Origin: Pseudomonas fluorescens Q2-87
GTDB lineage: Bacteria > Pseudomonadota > Gammaproteobacteria > Pseudomonadales > Pseudomonadaceae
Direction: 5' to 3'
Length of the DNA: 64,000 bases
Assembly (NCBI RefSeq): GCF_000281895.1
Contig: NZ_CM001558.1
Location: 996,556 to 1,060,555, forward strand
Below the pieces are notes generated by a model. It made no database searches. It was not told where the DNA came from and was given only the letters and a program-made list of their open reading frames with translations. Both the position numbers and the translations under genes were made by a program. How positions within the stretch are numbered: position 1 is the stretch's first letter; the number at the start of each line of letters is the position of its first letter. This document shows, one piece after another, positions 57,296 to 64,000 of this stretch.

Positions 57296-58771
57296 GTGCC
57301 GCGTTGCATCAGCAGAGAGCTGAAGACTCTCAGTGTTTGGGTTTTGACATTAACCATCAGCGGTTGCCTCGGCACAGGCGGGATCGCCCCGCAAGGCGAG
57401 GCGATGTCGGCCAATCAGTTGGCCACCGATGCCGCCATTCGCGAAGCCGCCCGCGACGCCCATTGGCCCACTCGCCAGTGGTGGCAAGCCTATGGCGACC
57501 GACAACTGGATCGCTGGATCGACCTGGCCGTGCAGGACAGTCCAAGCCTGGCCATGGCTGCGGCCCGAGTGCGTCAGGCCCGGGCACTGGCGGGTATCGC
57601 CGAGGCCGCCGAGTCGCTGCAGGTCAACGCCGAGTCGGCCCTCAAGCGCCACAACTGGCCCACCGATCAGTTCTATGGGCCTGGCGAGCTGGCCGACACC
57701 ACCACCTGGGACAATAACGCAGGCCTGGGCTTGAGCTATGCCCTGGATCTATGGGGCCGTGAGCGCAACGCCAGCGAACGGGCCGTCGACCTGGCTCACG
57801 TCAGCGTTGCCGAGGCGCGGCAGGCGCAACTGGAATTGCAGAACAACATCGTGCGCGCCTACATCCAGTTTTCGCTGCACTACGCCCAGCGCGATATTGT
57901 CGTCGCGACGCTTCGCCAGCAGGAACAGATCCTCGATCTGGCCCAAAAACGCCTGGACGGTGGCATCGGTACCCATTTCGAAGTCAGCCAGGCCCAGGCG
58001 CCGCTGCCCGAAACCCATCGGCAACTCGACGCCCTCGACGAAGCCATTGCCTTGAGTCGCAATCAATTGGCCGCGCTGGCAGGCAAGGGCCCGGGGGAGG
58101 GCGCGCGCTTGCAGCGTCCAACGCTGGCCCTCGGTGCGCCCTTGAAGTTGCCGTCGGCCTTGCCCGCCGAACTGCTCGGCCAGCGTCCGGACGTGGTTGC
58201 CGGGCGTTGGCAGGTGGCGGCCCAGGCCCGCGGCATCGATGTGGCCCGCGCCGGCTTCTATCCCAACGTCGATCTGGTGGGGAGCTTGGGTTACATGGCC
58301 ACCGGCGGTGGGGCGCTGGAGTTTTTGACCGGCAAGAAACTCACCTATAGCGTCGGGCCGGCCATCTCGCTGCCGATCTTCGATGGCGGGCGCCTGCGCT
58401 CACAATTGGGGGAGGCGGCGGCCGGTTATGACGTCGCCGTGGCGCACTACAACCAGACGCTGGTAAACGCGCTCAAGGGCCTTTCCGATCAGTTGATCCG
58501 TCGCGAGTCCCTGGACAAGCAACAAGCCTTCGCCGCCGAATCGGTGGCCGCCGCGCAGCGCACCTATGACATCGCGCTGGTGGCGTTCCAGCGTGGGCTG
58601 ACTGACTACCTCAACGTGCTCAACGCCCAAAGTCTCTTATTCAAGCAGCAACAAGTGCAACAGCAAGTGGAAGCGGCGCGCCTGACGGCCCATGCCGACC
58701 TGGTGACCGCGCTGGGCGGTGGGCTGGAGGCAGGTAGCGACAGTGCTGACCTGAGCCACAATGCTGAGTAG
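57296..58771 (+). CDS. Outer-membrane efflux factor, NodT/OprM family lipoprotein
   Basis: The 491-residue protein has a signal with lipobox ISGC, then two OEP repeats (about 65-270 and 290-470) that form the TolC-like channel. GTG is the best start: AGGAA lies 10 nt upstream, and the open frame before it runs back into a REP element (to 57224), which cannot be coding. It is the first gene of an operon with a FUSC pump, DUF1656 and HlyD-type adaptor; its end overlaps the FUSC gene. Confidence 0.88.
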   Translation: MPRCISRELKTLSVWVLTLTISGCLGTGGIAPQGEAMSANQLATDAAIREAARDAHWPTRQWWQAYGDRQLDRWIDLAVQDSPSLAMAAARVRQARALAGIAEAAESLQVNAESALKRHNWPTDQFYGPGELADTTTWDNNAGLGLSYALDLWGRERNASERAVDLAHVSVAEARQAQLELQNNIVRAYIQFSLHYAQRDIVVATLRQQEQILDLAQKRLDGGIGTHFEVSQAQAPLPETHRQLDALDEAIALSRNQLAALAGKGPGEGARLQRPTLALGAPLKLPSALPAELLGQRPDVVAGRWQVAAQARGIDVARAGFYPNVDLVGSLGYMATGGGALEFLTGKKLTYSVGPAISLPIFDGGRLRSQLGEAAAGYDVAVAHYNQTLVNALKGLSDQLIRRESLDKQQAFAAESVAAAQRTYDIALVAFQRGLTDYLNVLNAQSLLFKQQQVQQQVEAARLTAHADLVTALGGGLEAGSDSADLSHNAE

Positions 58772-60971
58772 TTCCTTCATGACGTCTTTACTCGCCCCCG
58801 CACGCTGGTTGTATCGCCTTGAATGGCGCCGTGGCTTTTTCGAATGGGCGCGCAGCGATGGGGTGACCTGGGTCTACATGTTCAAGGTCCTGTTTGCCGC
58901 GTTCCTGACGCTGTGGCTGGCGATGCGCCTGGAGTTGCCGCAACCGCGCACGGCCATGATCACCGTGTTCATCGTGATGCAGCCCCAAAGTGGCCAAGTC
59001 TTCGCCAAGAGTTTCTATCGCTTGCTCGGTACCCTGGCCGGCTCGGCGGTGATGGTGGCGTTGATCGCCTTGTTCGCCCAGAACACCGAGCTGTTTCTTG
59101 GCTGCCTGGCGATCTGGGTCGGCATTTGTTCGGCGGGGGCGGCGCGCTATCGCAACTTTCGCGCCTATGGCTTCGTGCTGGCGGGCTATACCGCCGCGAT
59201 GATCGGCCTGCCGGCCCTGGCCCATCCGGAAGGAGCGTTCATGGCGGCGGTCTGGCGGGTGCTGGAGATTTCCCTGGGGATTCTCTGCGCCACGTTGGTC
59301 AGCGCCGCGATCCTGCCGCAAACCGCCAGCGCTGCCATGCGCAATGCCTTGTACCAGCGCTTCGGGGTGTTTGCCCTGTTCGTCACTGACGGTCTGCGTG
59401 GACGCAGCAAGCGGGAGGCCTTCGAGGCCGGCAATGTGCGTTTCATCGCCGAAGCCGTCGGCCTGGAGAGCCTGCGCAGCGTGACGGTGTTCGAAGACCC
59501 GCACATGCGTCAACGCAACGGCCGACTCAGCCGCTTGAACAGCGAATTCATGGGTATTACTACCCGCTTCAACGCCTTGCACCAGTTGCTCGAGCGCTTG
59601 CGCAGCAGCGCGGCGGACCACGTAGTGAACGCCATCAAGCCGGGCCTGCAAACCCTGGCTGAATTGCTCGACGGTTTCAGCGCGCGAGCCCTGACCGATG
59701 CCGATGCGGCGCGCCTGGCGGCGGCGCTGGCCGACTACAAGGCCGATTTGCCGGCCCAGGTGCGAAGGCTGCGGGCGCTGTTCCAGGAAACCGCACCGAG
59801 CGATGACCAGCAACTGGATTTCCACACCGCCTACGAGTTGCTCTATCGCTTCGTCGACGACCTGCATGGCTACGCCCTGACTCACGCCTCCCTGGCCGAC
59901 CATCGCCACGAACGCGAGCGCTGGGACGAACCGTTCGTACCACAGACCAATTGGCTGGCGGCGACCGCATCGGGGGTTCGGGCTGCCTTTATTTTGCTGG
60001 TCCTGGGCAGCTATTGGGTCGCTACGGCCTGGCCGAGCGGCGCAACCATGACGATGATCGCCGCCGCCACCGTGGGCTTGTCGGCCGCCACGCCGAACCC
60101 TAAGCGCATGGCCTTCCAGATGGCTTGCGGCACGCTGTTCGGGGCGTTGATCGGCTTCGTCGAGATGTTCTTCATCTTTCCGCTGATCGACGGTTTCCCG
60201 TTGCTCTGCGTGATGCTCGCGCCGGTCATCATGCTGGGGTCATTCCTCAGTTCGCGCGCGCAATATGCCGGGGTCGGGCTGGGGTTGCTGATCTTTTTCT
60301 GCACAGGTTCCGTGCCGGACAACCTGACGGTCTACAACCCCTACGCCTTCATCAACGACTACATCGCGATGATCCTCGGCATGCTGGTGTGCGCCGCTGC
60401 CGGGGCAATCATCCTGCCGCCCAACAGCCGCTGGATGTGGCACCGTCTGGAGCAGGATCTGCGCGAGCAAGTGGTGTTCGCCATCAGCGGCGGGCTCAAG
60501 GGCCTCGCTTCGGGTTTTGAAAGCCGCACCCGTGACTTGCTGCACCAGGCCTACGGGCTGGCGGCGGGCCAACCCCGGGTGCAGCGCGATCTCTTGCGCT
60601 GGATGTTCGTGGTGCTGGAAGTCGGCCACGCGATTATCGAGTTGCGCAAGGAACAGGCGATTCTGCCGGTGCATCCGGCTTATGCCGAAAGCCAGCCATG
60701 GCGCCAGGCGATCCGGGTGATGGGGCGCGCGCTGGTGCGGCTGTTCCGCCAGCCGGGCCAGAGCAATCTGGAGCGTGCGCTGGTGGCGGTGGATCACGCC
60801 ATCAGCCGCGTACAGGCCACCGACGAGCCCTTCGCCCCCCATTTCGACACTTCGGCCCTGCGCCGGGTGAAAAGTTACCTGCATTTCATCCGCACCTCGC
60901 TGCTCGACCCGCAATCACCCATGGCGGCCTATGCCAGGCCGCTGCTCCAGGAACCTGAACATGCCCCGTGA
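58761..60971 (+). CDS. FUSC-family (AaeB-like) inner-membrane transporter
   Basis: The 736-residue protein has two clusters of membrane helices (about 40-200 and 405-560) separated by cytoplasmic helical regions, the duplicated layout of the fusaric acid resistance/AaeB family. PRTAMITVFIVMQPQSGQVFAKS is the family signature. Such pumps export aromatic carboxylic acids or fusaric acid. The start could be this ATG, which overlaps the upstream gene, or ATG 58779 (MTSLLAPARW). The end overlaps the DUF1656 gene by 11 nt. Confidence 0.9.
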   Translation: MLSSSFMTSLLAPARWLYRLEWRRGFFEWARSDGVTWVYMFKVLFAAFLTLWLAMRLELPQPRTAMITVFIVMQPQSGQVFAKSFYRLLGTLAGSAVMVALIALFAQNTELFLGCLAIWVGICSAGAARYRNFRAYGFVLAGYTAAMIGLPALAHPEGAFMAAVWRVLEISLGILCATLVSAAILPQTASAAMRNALYQRFGVFALFVTDGLRGRSKREAFEAGNVRFIAEAVGLESLRSVTVFEDPHMRQRNGRLSRLNSEFMGITTRFNALHQLLERLRSSAADHVVNAIKPGLQTLAELLDGFSARALTDADAARLAAALADYKADLPAQVRRLRALFQETAPSDDQQLDFHTAYELLYRFVDDLHGYALTHASLADHRHERERWDEPFVPQTNWLAATASGVRAAFILLVLGSYWVATAWPSGATMTMIAAATVGLSAATPNPKRMAFQMACGTLFGALIGFVEMFFIFPLIDGFPLLCVMLAPVIMLGSFLSSRAQYAGVGLGLLIFFCTGSVPDNLTVYNPYAFINDYIAMILGMLVCAAAGAIILPPNSRWMWHRLEQDLREQVVFAISGGLKGLASGFESRTRDLLHQAYGLAAGQPRVQRDLLRWMFVVLEVGHAIIELRKEQAILPVHPAYAESQPWRQAIRVMGRALVRLFRQPGQSNLERALVAVDHAISRVQATDEPFAPHFDTSALRRVKSYLHFIRTSLLDPQSPMAAYARPLLQEPEHAP

Positions 60972-61161
60972 ATTCGCCTTCCATGGCGTGTACATGCCCA
61001 CCATGACCCTGATGTTTTTCATCGCGGCGGCCCTGGCCTGGGCCCTCGACCGCTTTCTCTCGGGGCTGGACCTGTACCGCTTTTTCTGGCACCCGGCGTT
61101 GCTGCGCCTGAGCTTGTTTACCTGTCTGTTCGGCGCCCTCGCGCTGACGGTCTACCGTTGA
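60961..61161 (+). CDS. DUF1656 (AaeX-like) small membrane protein
   Basis: The 66-residue protein has two membrane helices (about 12-30 and 42-62) separated by a short loop with GLDLYRFFWHPAL, the DUF1656 signature. Its homologue AaeX is encoded with AaeAB. The role is unknown. The start was set at MPREFAFHGVY, overlapping the FUSC stop. Confidence 0.9.
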   Translation: MPREFAFHGVYMPTMTLMFFIAAALAWALDRFLSGLDLYRFFWHPALLRLSLFTCLFGALALTVYR

Positions 61162-61171
61162 GAACGATGCG

Positions 61172-62029
61172 ATGAAAAAGTTTTTCAGCCTCCTGGCGAC
61201 GCTGTTGGTGCTGGCCCTGGCGCTGTGGATCGGCCGTACGTTGTGGGTGCACTACATGAACACGCCCTGGACCCGCGATGGCCGGGTGCGGGCCGACATC
61301 ATCAACGTCGCCGCGGATGTCAGCGGCGAAGTGGTCGAGGTGCCGGTGCGGGATAACCAGACAGTGAAGAAGGGCGACTTGCTGATGCGCATCGACCCGG
61401 AGCACTACCGCATCGCGGTCAAACAGGCGCGCTCCCTGGTGGCGTCGCGCAAGGCTACTTGGGAAATGCGCAAGGCCAATGCCCACCGTCGCGCAGACCT
61501 GGACAGCCTGGTGATCTCCCGGGAAAACCGCGACGACGCGAGCAACATCGCCGACTCGGCCCTGGCCGATTACCAGCAGGCCCAGGCGCAATTGGAGGCG
61601 GCCGAACTGAACCTCGCACGCACCGAAGTGCGCGCTGCGGTGGATGGCTACGTCACCAACCTCAACGTGCACCAGGGTGACTATGCCCGCATCGGCGAAG
61701 CGAAAATGGCGGTGGTCGACATGCATTCGTTCTGGGTCTACGGCTACTTCGAAGAAACCAAATTACCCAAGGTGCGGATCGGGGATGCGGCGCAGTTGCA
61801 ATTGATGAGCGGTGAGTTACTCAAGGGCCATGTGGAAAGCATCTCCCGCGGCATCTACGACCGCGACAACCCCCAGAGCCGAGAGCTGGTCGCCGACGTC
61901 AACCCAACCTTCAACTGGGTGCGCCTGGCCCAGCGGGTGCCGGTGCGCATTCATCTGGATGAAGTGCCGGAAGGTGTGCTGCTGGCGGCGGGGATGACCT
62001 GTACGGTGGTGGTCGAGCCGCGGGGTTAG
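61172..62029 (+). CDS. HlyD-family membrane-fusion protein (AaeA-like)
   Basis: The 285-residue adaptor has an N-terminal anchor helix (about 4-22), a lipoyl half-motif (GEVVEVPVRDNQTVKKGDLL), a short coiled-coil hairpin (about 85-140) and the second half-motif (AAVDGYVTNLNVHQGDYARIG). It couples the FUSC pump to the outer-membrane factor. It is the last gene of the efflux operon, followed by REP units. Confidence 0.92.
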   Translation: MKKFFSLLATLLVLALALWIGRTLWVHYMNTPWTRDGRVRADIINVAADVSGEVVEVPVRDNQTVKKGDLLMRIDPEHYRIAVKQARSLVASRKATWEMRKANAHRRADLDSLVISRENRDDASNIADSALADYQQAQAQLEAAELNLARTEVRAAVDGYVTNLNVHQGDYARIGEAKMAVVDMHSFWVYGYFEETKLPKVRIGDAAQLQLMSGELLKGHVESISRGIYDRDNPQSRELVADVNPTFNWVRLAQRVPVRIHLDEVPEGVLLAAGMTCTVVVEPRG

Positions 62030-62049
62030 CGCTCATACCATCAAACCCC

Positions 62050-62202
62050 TGTGGGAGCGGCCCGCGAAGGCGTCGGGACACTCGACATTGCTGCAAGCTG
62101 ACACACCGCTTTCGCGAGCAAGCTCGCTCCCACATGGATTTCGGGTGGCTGCGAGATTTCAATTAGTGGCCAATTCCCGTGGCGAGGGAGCTTGCTCCCG
62201 CT
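62050..62202. repeat. Degraded REP pair plus single REP of the second family
   Basis: The left unit (from 62050) reads TGTGGGAGCGGCCCGCGAAG and has lost the central GCTTGCT; its inverted partner at 62108-62132 is intact. A lone GCGAGGGAGCTTGCTCCCGC unit follows at 62179-62202. Confidence 0.85.
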
Positions 62203-62219
62203 GGGCGGCGAAGCCGTCC

Positions 62220-63044
62220 CTAAAGCGACCCACCCAGCCCAAATCGCTTCATCAACCCTTTCTCCAGCAACCCCTTGGGCAGCAAGCCAGCCATCAACGG
62301 CAATGCCCGGCTGCCATTGCCCAGGCGCAGCAGGCGCGGCGGCCTGGGTTGTTGCGCGGCTTTGAGCAACCCGGCGGCAAATTCGCTGGCCGGGGTCGGG
62401 TTGTCCTGGGACGCCTTGGCCCGGGCGCGAATGCCGTCGCGCAGGGGCCACCAGGGCGATTGCTCGCTGATCAGCTGTTCTGCTTCATGGCCGGCATTCT
62501 TGGCGAAACTGGAGGCAATGGCGCCGGGCTGGACTTCCATGACGCGGATGCCGAACGGTGCCAGTTCCATGCGCAGCGCATCGCTCAGGGCATGCACCGC
62601 TGCCTTGGAAGCGCAGTAGGCGCCGGCGAACGGCGTGACCAGCACACCGGAAACGCTGCCGATATTCACCACCAGTCCCTTGGCCCGGCGCAACACCGGG
62701 AACAGCGCGCGGGTCACCCCGACGACCGCGAACACATTGGTTTCAAACTGACGCTGCATCGCCGGTACGCCGCCGTCCAGCAGCGGCCCCATGGCACCGT
62801 AACCGGCGTTGTTGATCAACACATCGAGGCCACCGTGCTGTTGGTTGATCCGCTCGCTCAACTGCTCCAGGGCCGGGCCATCGTTGACGTCCAGTTGCTC
62901 AGCGTTGAAACCGGCGGCGCTGAGCTGCGCCACGTCTTCAGCCTTGCGTGCCGTCGCCCAGACTTGGTAGCCGGCGGCCTTGAAGGCATCGGCCAGGGCG
63001 CGGCCGATGCCGCTGGAACATCCGGTAATCAACGCAACGGGCAT
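62220..63044 (-). CDS. Short-chain dehydrogenase/reductase
   Basis: The 274-residue SDR has the cofactor motif TGCSSGIG (7-14), NNAG (78-81), S130 and the YCASK catalytic motif (Y143, K147), the classical arrangement. A basic residue in the TARK segment suggests NADP preference. Substrate is unknown. The start was set at MPVALITG, which has AAGGAA upstream; the frame extends six codons further. Confidence 0.88.
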   Translation of the reverse strand: MPVALITGCSSGIGRALADAFKAAGYQVWATARKAEDVAQLSAAGFNAEQLDVNDGPALEQLSERINQQHGGLDVLINNAGYGAMGPLLDGGVPAMQRQFETNVFAVVGVTRALFPVLRRAKGLVVNIGSVSGVLVTPFAGAYCASKAAVHALSDALRMELAPFGIRVMEVQPGAIASSFAKNAGHEAEQLISEQSPWWPLRDGIRARAKASQDNPTPASEFAAGLLKAAQQPRPPRLLRLGNGSRALPLMAGLLPKGLLEKGLMKRFGLGGSL

Positions 63045-63080
63045 GGCGCATTCCTTATGCAAAAAGTCAGGAGAGGAAAA

Positions 63081-63545
63081 TCAGTTGGAGAAAGTACCGT
63101 GCAATCGCTCGGCGCGAAACTCCAGTGTCTGCGGGCGATAGCCGGGACGCAGCGGCGGCAGGGGCAGGCAGTCTTGCCAGTTGGCGCCAGCCTGCAACGC
63201 GCCGGGGCCACGGTAGCGCGGAGCATCGTAGGGGTTGTCGGCCAGGTTGATGGTGTCGCCGGGCGCATAGGCTGCGATTCGCCAGCGCAATTCAGTCAGC
63301 GGCACGTCGTTGCCGTTGTTGAGATTCAGCGACAGCGGTCGGTCGGCGGGGCAGTGTTCGGGGGCATAGGTGATGCGCAGCTCCAGGCGATCCAGCTGCC
63401 GGTTTTCACGGTTCTCCTGCCAGAGCACCCAAGCGGCTACCAGTCCCAGCCCGACGAACGCCGCCAGGGACACCGGCAGTGCCTTGGCCGGATAGCGCAG
63501 CAACAGGATGAGCCAGGTGATGACCAGCAAAACGCCGATAAGCAT
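63081..63545 (-). CDS. Small bitopic or double-pass membrane protein, unknown function
   Basis: The 154-residue protein has two predicted membrane helices (about 1-18 and 24-45) followed by a soluble C-terminal domain with a pair of cysteines (HCPAD and WQDCLP) and an Asn-rich LNLNNGNDVPL segment. Similar proteins are found in pseudomonads and are often annotated as multidrug transporter fragments without evidence. The start was set at MLIGVLLVITW because GAGGC lies upstream. It sits 36 nt before the SDR gene and could be co-transcribed. Confidence 0.75.
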   Translation of the reverse strand: MLIGVLLVITWLILLLRYPAKALPVSLAAFVGLGLVAAWVLWQENRENRQLDRLELRITYAPEHCPADRPLSLNLNNGNDVPLTELRWRIAAYAPGDTINLADNPYDAPRYRGPGALQAGANWQDCLPLPPLRPGYRPQTLEFRAERLHGTFSN

Positions 63546-63632
63546 GGTTGAAGCCTCCGATAGCATCGTCACATCCTACCGAAGGGAACGGGCAATGTTG
63601 AAGCGATGATGGGCCGGCGGCAAAGGCTCCAT

Positions 63633-63695
63633 AAAAAAGCCCCCGGCCAACCGGCTGCGGATAGGGGACGCAGTCGGCTGGGCGAGGGCTTCTTG
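63633..63695. terminator. Terminator after algA
   Basis: AAAAAAGCCCCCGGCC... pairs with a complementary arm ending GGGCGAGGGCTT, about 20 bp of stem with a few mismatches around a GATAGGGGA loop. On the minus strand it ends the transcript that leaves algA. The small gene beyond it therefore probably has its own promoter. Confidence 0.82.
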
Positions 63696-63706
63696 TTTGG
63701 CTGGTC

Positions 63707-64000
63707 TTACTGCGCGATGGTTTTCACCGATACGCCGCGTTCGACCGGGGTGGAGCGACCGTAGATGTCTTCGAAGCGTTCGATGTCGTCTTCGCCCAGG
63801 TAGCTGCCCGACTGGACTTCGATGATTTCCAGCGGGATCTTGCCTGGGTTGCGCAGACGGTGGACCGAGGCGATCGGGATGTAGGTCGACTGGTTCTCGC
63901 AGAGTAGGAACACGTTCTCGTCGCAGGTCACTTCAGCGGTGCCGCTGACCACGATCCAGTGCTCGGCACGGTGGTGGTGCATCTGCAGCGACAGGCACGC
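63707..64000 (-). CDS. algA: AlgA, phosphomannose isomerase/GDP-mannose pyrophosphorylase (3' end only)
   Basis: The gene enters from the right edge and only the last 97 codons are present. They form the C-terminal type II phosphomannose isomerase cupin: [18 protein letters not shown] with metal-binding histidines, then [16 protein letters not shown] and the conserved [18 protein letters not shown]. The bifunctional enzyme supplies GDP-mannose for alginate. AlgA is the last gene of the alginate operon in Pseudomonas, so algD-to-algF should lie beyond the window. PslB/WbpW-type paralogues are possible; the C-terminal VKTIAQ ending favours AlgA. Confidence 0.8.
   Translation of the reverse strand, partial: ACLSLQMHHHRAEHWIVVSGTAEVTCDENVFLLCENQSTYIPIASVHRLRNPGKIPLEIIEVQSGSYLGEDDIERFEDIYGRSTPVERGVSVKTIAQ

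Overview
The window looks like chromosomal DNA from a Pseudomonas of the fluorescens lineage. The protein sequences, the high-GC codon use and the gene orders (petABC-sspAB; dolP-diaA-yraN-lpoA divergent from rsmI, then rnpB and a full mraZ-to-lpxC cell wall and division cluster) fit this genus. So do the many intergenic REP/BIME palindromes of the TGTGGGAGCGGGCTTGCTCGCGAA type. I see no prophage, insertion sequence, CRISPR array or tRNA. Species cannot be resolved by reading alone.

Layout. 1-9.4 kb: an ectoine/hydroxyectoine catabolic block (enuR partial, eutB, eutC, doeA, doeB, doeX, doeC, doeD). It opens the ectoine ring, deacetylates the product to diaminobutyrate and converts that to aspartate under a MocR and an Lrp-type regulator. 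No transporter and no eutA lie in the window. 9.6-17.1 kb: mixed housekeeping and metabolic genes (zapG, an alpha/beta hydrolase, trpS, zapE, a GlxA-type regulator divergent from an LCAD-like acyl-CoA dehydrogenase, tas). 17.3-22.2 kb: rplM-rpsI, the cytochrome bc1 operon petABC, and sspA-sspB.

22.2-24.2 kb is the only accessory-looking stretch. Two ~300-bp non-coding repeats in inverted orientation, plus several REP elements, surround one small DUF6124-type gene. That gene is preceded by a ~220-nt leader with an unusual set of paired arms, including a possible pseudoknot and interchangeable TTAGTAG/CTACTAA arms. This is the most interesting element I found.

24.2-29.2 kb: dolP-diaA-yraN-lpoA, divergent rsmI, and RNase P RNA. 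29.4-47.4 kb: the uninterrupted dcw cluster mraZ-rsmH-ftsL-ftsI-murE-murF-mraY-murD-ftsW-murG-murC-ddlB-ftsQ-ftsA-ftsZ-lpxC. It starts at a promoter followed by three 10-bp-phased MraZ-type boxes and ends in a strong terminator. 47.4-55.5 kb, minus strand: a diguanylate cyclase, then an RND efflux operon (adaptor, pump, response regulator, sensor kinase). 55.7-62.0 kb: a small unknown gene, a LysR regulator, and a divergent outer-membrane factor/FUSC/DUF1656/HlyD efflux operon of the AaeXAB or fusaric-acid type. 62.2-64 kb, minus strand: a short-chain dehydrogenase, a small membrane protein, and the 3' end of algA, which suggests the alginate operon continues to the right.

Most genes are co-directional within operons, with 1-14 nt stop/start overlaps. 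Many of the longest reading frames extend upstream of the true start; starts here were chosen from ribosome binding sites, family N-termini and overlap with the preceding gene.
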